DNA from: Diplolepis rosae
Taxonomy: Eukaryota; Arthropoda; Insecta; Hymenoptera; Diplolepididae
Assembly (NCBI GenBank): GCA_030998225.1
Contig: JAPYXD010000752.1
Coordinates: 15,144,501-15,208,500 of the forward strand
DNA length: 64,000 nt
Reading direction: 5' to 3'
Shown here: piece after piece, positions 55,040 to 64,000 of the stretch
Numbering within the stretch: position 1 is the stretch's first letter
Layout: each line of letters starts with the position of its first letter
Notes under the pieces: generated by a model
Seen by the model: the letters and a program-made list of their open reading frames with translations, nothing else
Told to the model about the DNA's origin: nothing
The model's database searches: none
Program-made: the position numbers and the translations under genes

Positions 55040-56114
55040 CAGTGTTGCCAATTGCATGGAAATTTCCCGGAATCCGGGAAATTTTGACTGACTTGGGAAA
55101 TTTTACGGGATGTCAAGAAATTCCGGGAATTTCCGGGATATTGTCTTATAATTGCCTTATTATGTATTAAATTTGCTTAGAAGATTTAATAAGAGATCTT
55201 TCGTTAAACACAACCAATCATAATGAGTTTTGATTAAAAAAAAAGAAGCATTTTATTGGTTGCAGGCCCTTAGGGCGCTTTCATATGTCATAGTGCTCTC
55301 ATGCCACCAAGTGGAAAAGGCCTATTGCTATTCATTTCACTCTAACTCCTTCTGACGTCATATGCTGAAGTGAGATGAACAGATTTTTCAGGTTTTCAAA
55401 TGAATGAGTCATATCTCTTGATAGTCGCTTATGTGTAAAATTAGCCTAAAGTTTCTCACAGTATCTATATTGATTGGATAAAAGTATTATGTCCCAAAAA
55501 AGAATCATTGAATGGAATTTGAAATAGATTTTTAAAATATAGAATTCGGAAATGGATATATTTATGATTAGAAAAGAGATTCCCAAATTACCTTGTATGC
55601 CTGTAAGTATAAATTATATAATTATTTTGATTCTCTTTGATTATAGGAGTGAAAAGATAGAAAAGTAAAGTTATGTTTCTGTATAGTATTTTCTAAACGT
55701 GATCAGTACGCATATATTGTTTATACGTTTATTAGTAAAATATTGTCTCTAGTAGGGCATGTGGTACTTTACCATAAAAGTAATTTAGTTCCTACAGGTC
55801 TTTATCCACAATTTTTCAAAATAATATTTGTTCATCAACGTAAAGAACATAAAGACTGAGGTCGATGGACAATTATTTGATTTAGAATTTTGATTATTTT
55901 TCGAAATTAACAAATATATATTTTTTAAAAACTATGAAAACCTAGGATAAGACATATTTTTAACAGAGTTTAAAATATTTAAACAATTTTAAGAAGTTTT
56001 AGATGATTTTAATTTACGGGAAAGTTCCGGGAAGTTTTGAAATTTGTCCGGGAAAAGTTGGGAATTTTCTATCGAGCTGCCGGGAAGTTAAGAGCGCTCA
56101 CTCCGGCAACACTG
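55040..56114. mobile_element. hAT-type non-autonomous element (1075 bp)
   Basis: Ends CAGTGTTGCC and GGCAACACTG, flanked by perfect 8 bp duplications CTAGATAG (55032-55039, 56115-56122). Sub-terminal CCGGGAA/TTCCCGG words are repeated on both sides (GGAAATTTCCCGGAATCCGG; GGGAAAGTTCCGGGAAG). No transposase frame. Confidence 0.93.
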
Positions 56115-56603
56115 CTAGATAGTGTAACTTATTACCTGTGAATTGTGAAAATAAGATGGTCAACTTGAATACTTTAGAGGGAAAAGTTGATCATCGCAGA
56201 GAGGAAAATAGATTATCGAAGAGGGACAAATAGACTATAATCTACCTCTATGATCTACCTCAAAACTATTACATTTAAGCTTTCACAATTATTATGTTAT
56301 TATAGCAAGTGAAATAAGTACTTGCCAATTAGTTGGCGAATATAACCCTCGTGACACTTTAACACGTAAAGGACGCGAAACCGGCAATGAATTTAGAGTC
56401 CACGCTGGTGATATTGGAGGAAAAATAGGCGAACCCACGTGACTTTACATTTTTGATGCGTATTTCACCAATCGACAGTCTTTATAGTGATTCTGACACT
56501 CTGGTAACCGTTAAGCAGAATATCAAATGAGTGTCTCCCTGACCAAAAAGAAAAAATTCCGGAAAGAGTGTTGTACTATCAAGAAGTTCAGACTGACTAT
56601 CTA

Positions 56604-57890
56604 CCAGGGCTGTTAGTTGAAGTTTGCCGGGTTTTTCAATAAAGAAAACACTTAATTCTCAAGGGAATCTCAAAAAATTTTTATTCAAAGTATTGACCAT
56701 TGGATTCTACACATTTTGCCCATCTTTCAGGCAAATCATGGATACCATTCCAAAAAAACTTTTTCTCTTTCAAGGCAAACCATTCGACGAGCCATTTTTC
56801 GACTTCTTCAAAATTGGCGAAACGCTGCTCTGCGAGTGAGTGTCCCATCGATGCGAAAAGGTGATAGTCGGACGGGGCGAGGTCTGGAGAGTACGGCGGG
56901 TGTGGTAATATTTCCCAATTCAATGCTTTTAATGTGTTCTTCACCACTTTAGCGGTATGAAACGGTGCGTTGTCATGTTGTAGGATAACTTTGCCATGTC
57001 TTCGGGCCCATTCCGGCCGTTTTTCGATCAACGCATGATTCAAATTGATAATTTGTTGTCGGTAGCGATCCGTATTCACCGTCTCACCAGGTTTTAATAA
57101 CTCGAAGTACACCACACCACACTGGTCCCACCAAACACAGAGCATTGTCTTACGGCCAAAGCGATTTGGCCTTGGAGTCGATGGGCCGACCTCACCAGGG
57201 GAAAGCAATGATTTTTTCCGCTTCGGGTTCTCGAAATAAATCCATTTTTCGTCCCCCGTGACAATTCGATGCAGAAAAGATTTCCTTTCGAACCGTTGAA
57301 GCAGCATTTTACAAATGGTTTTTCGATTTTCCATTTGTCTATTGTTCAGTTGGTGGAGTACCCATTTTTCATACTTTTGGATTTTTCCCATGGCTTTTAA
57401 ACGTTGGCAAATTGCTCCTCGGGTCACATTTAATGTTTGTGCCAATTGTTGGTACGATTGGGTTGGGTTTTCATCCAATAACGCCTGCAATTCCTCGTCT
57501 TCGAACTTTTTCGCTGCACCAGGATGTTCATTGTCTGTTAAATCGAAATCTCCACTTTTGAATTGACGAAACCATGTCTCACATGCCCTAATCACTGGAG
57601 CATGTTCACCATAAGTTTCTACCAGCAATCTATGAGCTTCAACTGCTTTTTTCTTTTGATGAAATAAGAAAAGCAACGAATGCCGCAAATGCGATTTACT
57701 TGGAACGAAACTCGACATATTCACTGAAGTAAACAACTATGATGCTATTATTTTGGCAGAATGTAATTGTGTATTTTTGAACGTTATTGTCCATAGAAAA
57801 ATATGACATAGATGCCAAATCATAGAAATGTATACATATCTCTAGCGACATCTATGAGTAAAACCGGCAAATTTCAACTAACAGTCCTGG
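56604..57890 (-). mobile_element. mariner 10, complete 1287 bp copy
   Basis: Ends CCAGGGCTGTTAGTTGAAGT and ACTTC-type mirror TTTCAACTAACAGTCCTGG, TA at 56602-56603 and 57891-57892. One full-length transposase frame on the minus strand. Confidence 0.95.
56681..57718 (-). CDS. mariner transposase, intact (345 aa)
   Basis: Cut-and-paste transposase of the D34D mariner type. An upstream Met adds six residues, but MSSFVPSKSHLRHSLLFLF (from 57718) gives 345 aa, the family standard, and matches the MSSF/MSNF starts of mariners 5 and 9. Helix-turn-helix: RACETWFRQFKSGDFDL and TLNVTRGAICQRLKAMG. Linker WVLHQL in place of the usual WVPHEL. Catalytic residues: VTGDEKWIYFE, LQHDNAPFHTAK, and YSPDLAPSDYHLF with 34 residues between the second and third Asp. 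Ends NGQYFE and stop at 56681-56683. No disabling change seen; activity not testable here. Confidence 0.94.
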   Translation of the reverse strand: MSSFVPSKSHLRHSLLFLFHQKKKAVEAHRLLVETYGEHAPVIRACETWFRQFKSGDFDLTDNEHPGAAKKFEDEELQALLDENPTQSYQQLAQTLNVTRGAICQRLKAMGKIQKYEKWVLHQLNNRQMENRKTICKMLLQRFERKSFLHRIVTGDEKWIYFENPKRKKSLLSPGEVGPSTPRPNRFGRKTMLCVWWDQCGVVYFELLKPGETVNTDRYRQQIINLNHALIEKRPEWARRHGKVILQHDNAPFHTAKVVKNTLKALNWEILPHPPYSPDLAPSDYHLFASMGHSLAEQRFANFEEVEKWLVEWFALKEKKFFWNGIHDLPERWAKCVESNGQYFE

Positions 57891-58007
57891 TACATTTTGA
57901 CACTCAAAGTTTGACACTCGAGTTTTCTTAGTGTGGTCCTAGAAATACTCGACCTAACAAAGAAAATCCAAAAAATTTGGAAAAAAATACCTTTATTTCT
58001 CAACGTA

Positions 58008-58347
58008 CAGTAGAAATCCCTTATAAAGAATAAATCGGGACTGGCCATGCCTCTTTAAAACGAGCAATAATGAGAAAAGAAGGGGATCCCACCATTGCTT
58101 TAGAAACAGTAGTGGGATCTCATATTTTCTGCGCCTCTACCTCTCCTACCCCCCTCCCACCTCCTCTTATACTCTATAGCCGTCGTTTGTTTCACGGTTT
58201 TCAACTGTTTTTCTCTTCCACTTCAAGCTGAAATTCGATCGGTAGAGGGAGTAGGAGGCGGGGCCTCCGCTCGTTATAAGGGGTCATTTTTTATCTTTGT
58301 AAGGAGGAAAACGTTATAAGGAGGTACGTTATATGGGGGTCCTACTG
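58008..58347. mobile_element. pogo/Tigger-like non-autonomous element (340 bp)
   Basis: Starts CAGTAGAAATCCCTTATAAAG and ends with the mirror CTTTATAA-like CGTTATATGGGGGTCCTACTG; TA at 58006-58007 and 58348-58349. CAGTA(G)...TTATAACG-type ends are typical of the pogo/Tigger group. The interior is GC-rich (CCCCCCTCCCACCTCC) and non-coding. Confidence 0.78.
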
Positions 58348-58349
58348 TA

Positions 58350-58782
58350 GTCTCATTTTGGCTCGATACACTTTTCCCAGCGATGTTCAATAGCGTCGTT
58401 ACCCTGTTTATTGTAAAAACCGTCGAGCTTCTCGAAATAGCCATTAACCGCAGACTCCAATTCTTCATTGTTGACACATTTTTGACCACCGAGCTATTTT
58501 TTCAAGTTTGTAAAGAGAAAATAATCCGAGGGATCTAAATCCGGTGAATGGGGTGCGTGAGGAAGCAATTTGAACTTTAGCTCATTGATTTAGGCCACCG
58601 CGATAACGGATGTGTGAACTGGTGCATTGTCTTGATGAAACAACACTTTCTTTTTTGCCAAATGTGGCCGTTTTTTCTTGATTATATCACTCAAACGCTG
58701 TAATAAGTTAGCATAATACTCGCTGTTGATTGTTTTTCCTTTTTAAAGATAATCAATGAAAATTATCCCACGTGCATCCCAA
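58350..58782 (-). pseudogene. mariner 11 transposase, C-terminal part
   Basis: Minus strand shows KKSVLFHQDNAPVHTS-like text at 58640-58610, LPHAPHSPDLDPSDYFLF near 58560-58530 and ELESAVNGYFEKLDGFYNKQ near 58460-58400. Frameshifts and stops are present. Confidence 0.75.
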
Positions 58783-59369
58783 CCTTAGCGGACGCAGTTA
58801 TGTGAACGGTCAGAGAAGACTGACCGTTCACTTACCATACTCTGACCTCCCATTATTATTGATAAGAACGGTAAAAAAACATTTAAATCATTGCAATTAT
58901 GATTCTGTGGCAAAATTTAAATTAGAAAGTGTAGGAATAAATACAATAATTTTATTTTTCATGGATAAAAACTAGAAAAACATAATACCTGTCATTGAAG
59001 GCAGTGCAGTGGTTCACCGTTGGTAGAACGTCTCCACCAACAGAGTTGACTATTGGCTAGAATGAGACACAACTACTTTTTATCTTACTTCTATCAATGG
59101 CCAATCCTGACGACAAAGACATTCCGCAAATGGTGAACCACTGCACTGCCTTCCATGACAGGTATTATGTTTTTCTATTTTATATTCATGAAAAATAAAA
59201 TTATTGTATTTATTCCTACACTTTCTAATTCAAATTTCGCCACAGAATCATAATTGCAATGCTTTAAATGTTTTTTTACCGTTCTTAGCCATAATAATGC
59301 GAGGTCAGAAAATGGTCAGTGAACGGTCGGAGTATTCTATGACCGTTCACTTAACCGGGTTCGCTAGGG
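58783..59369. mobile_element. 587 bp hairpin MITE, CCCTAGCGG family
   Basis: Ends CCTTAGCGGACGC and GGGTTCGCTAGGG with mirrored arms (GAACGGTCAGAG; CTGACCGTTCAC) and internal GGAATAAATACAATAATTTT on both arms. AA (58781-58782) is duplicated at 59370-59371 relative to the unbroken CATCCCAAAAAACTGATGC of mariner 2A, so the duplication is 2 bp. Confidence 0.87.
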
Positions 59370-59700
59370 AAAAAACTGATGCCATGACCTTGCCAGCAGA
59401 TTGAGCTGTCTTTGCCTTCTTTGAAACCGATTCTACCCTTTCAATCCATTGTTTTGACTGTCTCTTCGTCGCAGGTGTGGTGATGGACCCATTTGTCATC
59501 CGTGGTTATAAATCGACGCAAAAAATCGGCTTTATTGCTGTGAAACATCGCCAAACACTCGATTAAAACATCCTCACGACCCTGTTTTTGTTCCAATGTA
59601 TATCACATAACGATGACAAATTTTTTCCATGTTTACAAATTCACTGAGAGCGTTCACTATTGATAGCTACCAAACAAATACTAAACAATGTAGCGCCTTC
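59370..59700 (-). pseudogene. mariner 11 transposase, middle and N-terminal remnants
   Basis: Complement of ACTGATGCCATGACCTTGCC and GTTATAAATCGACGCAAAAA matches the GKVMASVF and RRFITTD-type sections of relic 7; CATGTTTACAAATTCACTGAGAGCG near 59630 (shown in part) is the start region. Much of the helix-turn-helix is deleted. Confidence 0.7.
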
Positions 59701-59738
59701 AAACTTCTAATTTAAGGCCATATGGTACACTGTGACGT

Positions 59739-59896
59739 CACCAATTATATTCGGCCGCTTTATAAGTAAAATAATAATTTAAACAAATTTTCCGAAGAAG
59801 AAATTAATGTGTTACATTTTCCTGGATTGCAGTCTTCTTCTGAATTTTTTTTAAAAATTATTATTTTAATAATAAAGTGGTCGTATATAATTGGTA
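59739..59896. mobile_element. ~158 bp MITE, ACCAATTATA ends
   Basis: CACCAATTATATTCGGCCGC is mirrored by CGTATATAATTGGT, with TAAAATAATAATTT / AAATTATTATTTTA inside. Inserted near the right end of mariner relic 11. Confidence 0.65.
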
Positions 59897-59912
59897 ATGC
59901 CACTCTCTAAAT

Positions 59913-60161
59913 ATGAATCAGCCAAAATCTACTAATTATCAGTGAAATTTTACTGATTCAAATAGCTAAAATGGCTCAAATAGCTTCACTGATTGCTTCA
60001 GTGAAAATTAACTGATTTAACAGTGAAAATATTTTTTCCGCTGATTCAATTAGTGATAATCAACTGACTTAACAGTGAAATATATTCTTAACTGATGAAT
60101 CAGTCAAAAGGCAAATCACTGATTCAATCAGTAAAAATTTGACTGATTCAGATTTAGAGAG
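59913..60161. mobile_element. palindromic MITE, CTCTCTAAAT / AATCAGTCAAA family, copy 2
   Basis: Left CTCTCTAAATATGAATCAG and right CTGATTCAGATTTAGAGAG are inverted. ATCAGTGAAA and TTTCACTGAT-type words alternate inside. Related to 36225-36443. Confidence 0.8.
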
Positions 60162-60211
60162 CAGACCTTACCCTACGGGCTTAAGTTTTGTAAGGTTGAT
60201 ACTACTCTCGT

Positions 60212-60981
60212 ATTGATATTTCAAAATCTGGAAAGAAACAGATTTAAAAATAAAACTTTTTAATGCATTTTAACGCAATCTAATATGCACCTTCTCACTG
60301 GGTTGCTTTTACGAAATAATTCTTAACCATAGTGAGTTTGATGTGTGTTGGTGGAAGAAATATATTTTTAGGACCTATTTAGTGGAGAAAAATGAAATTC
60401 AGCGTTTCTAAGATCCCGTAAATTCCTCACAAATAACTATTCTTATGTGAAGGATTATACTAATTTGAAAATGTATTCTAAAAATTTTCATAATGTCTCT
60501 AAGTGATAATTATTTCATATAGGTACATTTAAAAAAATTTAATGTACTAGAGATAATAATCATGATCGAATTTCAGAATTTCATTTTTTATTGAAAAACA
60601 CATAAAGTTATATTAAATAAGTTGAATTCTGTTACTTATACATTTACAATTATCAAAAAAAAATATGTTGTTCGTTTCTTAAATTTTGTATAGTAATGAT
60701 GTATTTATAGAATTTTTGATGAGACCGTTGAAGTCGTTCATTACGTAAAACATGAAATAGAAGTGAGAGCAGGTTATATTATAATATAAAATATTTGACT
60801 TACTATAATCTTTGTAAAACGGACCAATGCCTTTTCATAGAAACTAATAATTGAAAAAGTTTATTGGTTTTTAACGCCCATAAAAATATGAATCATTTTG
60901 TATTAAAAAATTTGATTGGTGTATTTTACTTAAATGTGGGTAAAATGAAAGAAAAATTCTAGTACCGCACAGAAAAAACCA
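60212..60981. other. non-coding AT-rich DNA
   Basis: No recognised feature. Confidence 0.4.
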
Positions 60982-61201
60982 CACCCAGAAACAGTTTCTT
61001 TGAATCAAAGAAACATTTCTTTGTTATACGGTCAAAGAAGAAATTTCTTTGAATTGAAGAAAGTTTTGTAGATTCAAGAAAATTTTATTTAATGTAAACA
61101 AATCTATTTCTTTGGATCAAAGAAAATTTTTTTGAATGAACAAAACTTTCTTTAATTTAAAGAAATGTTTTCTGTCATTCAAAGAAACTGTTTTCTCAGT
61201 G
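60982..61201. mobile_element. 220 bp MITE with TTTCTTTGAATCAAAGAAA
   Basis: Ends CACCCAGAAACAGTTTCTTT and AAAGAAACTGTTTTCTCAGTG-type mirror. Interior is alternating TTTCTTTGAA / TTCAAAGAAA. ATACGGTCAAAGAA is shared with every unit of the tandem array at 23960-26440. Confidence 0.75.
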
Positions 61202-62499
61202 CAGTGTTATTTATAACCGCTTTTTAGAATTGCTGTGGTGTCTAATTCAAACATTTAAAAAAAATACTAAAAGCAACCAGATTCTTCCTATTCATTACAG
61301 TTTCCTAAAATTAATATAGAATTTCAGAAAAGTGTTGAATATTCTGAAACTTGTAAGAGGAACAATTGTACGTTTTGAGTAACTGAATTTTTATGCAGTT
61401 ACATGTAACTGAAAATTTTGTTACATTTTCCGCAATTTTAAGATACCTTTACTCGAAAACATCATAAATATCGTCAAATTTTATGTTACCTTCTTAACAT
61501 GAAAATGAAAATTGTAAAAGAATAATTTTACATAATTTACCACTTGGAAGTGATTGCTAGCTGATAAGAAACCTTAACCGTAGTAATGCATGTTTAAAAA
61601 TGTAATAAGAGAAATATTTGAATCAAAAAGGTATTGTTGTGAAGAAACATTATGGCAAATTCATACATTATGCGACTTGATCCTGAAGAGGAACCACTTT
61701 TTATCTGAGTCGCAACAGAAAAAAACCTCTAATTTTTTCTGTGCGTCATAGATTGACGCATTTAAAAATTGTTTATAATTTATACAATACACTTTGTATA
61801 AAAAGTCCATGCCTTTATTGTAAACACGATCAATCCCTTATATGTTTTCTGTCTTAAAATATTAATAATGTGTACTCGTTTATATTAATTTTATTTCATC
61901 AACAATGAGTGGCTGAATTATCAGTTTTCAAAACCAAACTTTTCGAATTTTTTATTTACGTCTTTACAATAAATTAGATTGTCATCATCGGAGAAAAATT
62001 TGGCCAAATGCAATGTGAAATTCTCACCTCTTCTTCGAGTCAATTTTTTCTTTCAATCAAGAGCCAAATAATTCAGCTTCAATTTTTGATAGATTTGAGT
62101 CTCTTATGAAATTGTTTGAATGAAAATGGTAATTTTTATTTAAAGTTTGTATTTTTGTTTACTTTTTTCAAAATCAAATTGTTCATCTTGAAGATCTAAA
62201 CAATCTTCTCATTTAGATATGCTTATTCGTATAAAACCTGACTTGATTACAGAAGGAAAATCAGCATAAGCAATCTATTGCTTATTCTTCGCTGTGTTGT
62301 TGTTAATGAGTGTCGTATTACAAAAATAACAATCTTGATCGTGACTCTTTAATTCATTCTAAATCATTAGTGCATAAAAATTAAGATGTGAAACGATCTC
62401 GATATTCAGTTTCCCATCCAATCGCATAAGTAGAAACACAATTACTGAGATAAACATGTCTTTTTCATATTTTGTTTATTTTTACCAAAAAATTACCCG
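61202..62499. other. non-coding AT-rich DNA
   Basis: No recognised gene, RNA or repeat. Confidence 0.4.
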
Positions 62500-63655
62500 T
62501 TTTAATTCCATCAGTAAGTACCTGTCCGAGGGGGAAACAACTCTGGTAATAAGCTGGACTGTAATCCGGGGTAATTCGCAGTAATCCGAAGTAAATCGGA
62601 GTAATCCGAGTAATCCAGTGTAATTCGCTGTAATACGCAGTAATACCAAGGGCGAAATAACTCTGATGATCCGCTGGACCACTTGGTGATCCGAACTAGT
62701 AATCCGGGGTAACCCGAGTAATTCAGAGTAACCCGAAGTAATTCGCAGTAATGCGAAGTAAATCGGAGTAATCCGGAGTAAACTGGAGCAATCCAAGTAA
62801 ATCAGAGTAATTCGAGTAATCCCGGGTAATCTGGAGTAATCTAGCGTAATGCGCAGCAATCGACGGTAATCCCGAGGAGGAATCAACTCTGGTAATCCCC
62901 TGGACCACTCGGTGATTCAAACTGGTTATCTGGGGTAGTCCGGAGCAATCTAGCGTAATTCACAACAATCCGCGGTAATCACGAGGAGGAAACAACTCTG
63001 GTCCGAACTAGTAATCCGGAGTAAACATAAGTAATTTGCAGTAATCCGAAGTAATCCAAAGTAAATCGGAGTAATCCGGAGTAAACTGGAGTAGTCCAAG
63101 TAATCCGGGGTAATCTAGCGTAATCCGCAGCAATTCGCGGTAATCCCAAAGGGGGAAAAACTCTGATAATCCGCTGGACCACTTGGTGTTCCGAACTAAT
63201 AATCCGGGGTAACCCGAGTAACCCGAAGTAATTCGAAGTAATCCGGGGTAAATTGGAGTAATCCAAGTAAATCAGAGTAATTCGAGTAATCCCGGGTAAT
63301 CTGGAGTAATCTAGCGTAATGCGCAGCAATTCGCGGTAATCCTGAGGAGGAAACAACTCTGGTAATCCACTGGACCACTTGGTGATTCGGACTGGTTATC
63401 TGGGGTCGTCCGGAGCAATCTAGCGTAATTCACAACAATCCGCGGTAATCACGAGGAGGAAACAACTCTGGTCCGAACTAGTAATCCGGAGTAAACATAA
63501 GTAATTTGCAGTAATCCGAAGTAATCCAAAGTAAATCGGAGTAATCCGGAGTAAACTGGAGTAGTCCAAGTAATCCGGGGTAATCTAGCGTAATCCGCAG
63601 CAATTCGCGGTAATCCCAAAGGGGGAACAACTCTGGTAATCCGTGGACCACTTGC
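62500..63655. repeat. GTAATCCG satellite with a 470 bp higher-order period
   Basis: Built from ~8-13 bp variants of GTAATCCGGAGTAA. Longer phrases repeat 470 bp apart: GTCCGAACTAGTAATCCGGA at 63001 and 63471; GCGCAGCAAT...GAGGAGGAA at 62851 and 63321. Spacer blocks GGAAACAACTCTGGT and CCGCTGGACCACTTGGTG separate sub-blocks of 150-180 bp. Minus-strand frames of up to 134 codons (Ile-Thr-x-Asp-Tyr repeats) are artefacts of the period. About 2.4 higher-order copies. Confidence 0.85.
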
Positions 63656-64000
63656 ACGCAAAAAAGTAAATGCTAATAATCAGTATTTTCGTGCTGCTCA
63701 GTAGAAACTGAGATGCTTAATTTTGCTTTCGCAAGGGAAAATTCTAAAGGAGAGTAACATCGATCCTAATAATTAGAACGCGCTCGTCGTAACGCAGCAC
63801 TCGATTATCGCGAAATAAGAAATATTGTCCCTGAGTACTTTGTTTCTTATATTCTGTGACCGAATCACTGAAAAAGTGGAAGTCAGATTCTTTGATTTAG
63901 TTATAATGCATACTGCGGGTCAGTGAATTGTAGTTGATAATATTAGGTATCGCCTTTCTACACCTCAAAATGCGAGTTGCTGCTGAGCAGCATTTTCTTA
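63656..64000. other. window end, no recognised feature
   Basis: Mixed-composition DNA after the satellite; GCGCTCGTCGTAACGCAGCA is GC-richer. Nothing assignable. Confidence 0.35.

Larger units (their letters stand above)
54948..57928. repeat. outer inverted pair enclosing a hAT element and mariner 10
   Basis: CACTGAGAAAACTGAAGTGTCAA at 54948 (first 20: CACTGAGAAAACTGAAGTGT) is mirrored by TTGACACTCGAGTTTTCTTAGTG ending 57932. The enclosed hAT (55040-56114) and mariner (56604-57890) make up most of its length, so the original element was only about 0.6 kb. Confidence 0.5.
57931..60210 (-). mobile_element. mariner relic 11 (same family as relic 7) with nested inserts
   Basis: Left GTGTGGTCCTAGAAATACTC, right AAGGTTGATACTACTCTCG, TA at 57929-57930 and 60211-60212. 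Broken by a pogo-like element (58008-58347), a CCCTAGCGG MITE (58783-59369) and two adjoining MITEs (59739-59896, 59913-60161). Confidence 0.85.

Noticed and set aside
62482..63661. Minus-strand frames with Ile-Thr-x-Asp-Tyr repeats, up to 134 codons
   Set aside because: Frames follow the satellite period and repeat with the 470 bp DNA unit; no start context, splice signal or known domain.
1..64000. CRISPR array or bacterial defence system
   Set aside because: The repeats are satellites and transposons in a eukaryotic context; no cas-like genes or regular spacer arrays.

Overview
The window looks like AT-rich nuclear DNA of an insect. Spliced exons with consensus GT/AG borders, many Tc1/mariner-type DNA transposons with TA target duplications, tRNA-derived repeats and long AT-rich stretches all fit an arthropod genome; I cannot fix the order, and Hymenoptera is only a guess. 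Nothing looks bacterial and no CRISPR or operon is present.

Only one host gene is convincingly present: the 3' end of a secreted F-spondin (fat-spondin-like) gene on the + strand, positions 1 to 13227. Seven exons join in phase (1041 nt from the first full codon, a multiple of three) and encode, in order, an acidic linker, a thrombospondin type-1 (TSP1) repeat, a Kunitz domain, a TSP1 repeat split by a 5.1 kb intron, a short basic exon, and a last TSP1 repeat ending in Asn-Cys-Pro-stop. Its introns are filled with transposons.

From 13.2 kb to the end the window is repeats with no recognised host protein. Nine mariner-type loci (intact, internally deleted or broken), plus a near-identical second copy of one family, give ten insertions. 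Two carry full-length transposase frames (6174-7468 and 56604-57890). Others are nested hosts: the mariner at 18710-21803 is broken by a solo LTR, a 538 bp hairpin MITE and a 943 bp foldback element, and the mariner at 57931-60210 carries a pogo-like element and up to three MITEs. A hAT-type element (55040-56114) has a perfect 8 bp target duplication. A Tc1-type foldback element (7471-8901) abuts a mariner and shares its TA.

The least familiar material is: (1) large foldback blocks made of degenerate TATC/GATA sequence (29507-30060, 31403-34888, 35060-35285, 47140-48310), the largest a 3.5 kb hairpin whose left arm is pyrimidine-rich and right arm purine-rich; (2) a ~0.5 kb tandem array at 23960-26440; (3) a GTAATCCG-based satellite with a 470 bp higher-order period at 62500-63655; (4) a 2 bp (TT/AA) target-duplicating MITE family with CCCTAGCGG ends; and (5) a tRNA-like core enclosed in an inverted repeat at 12568-12683. 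A GC-richer segment at 26640-26970 could be a promoter and non-coding first exon of a gene that continues beyond the window.
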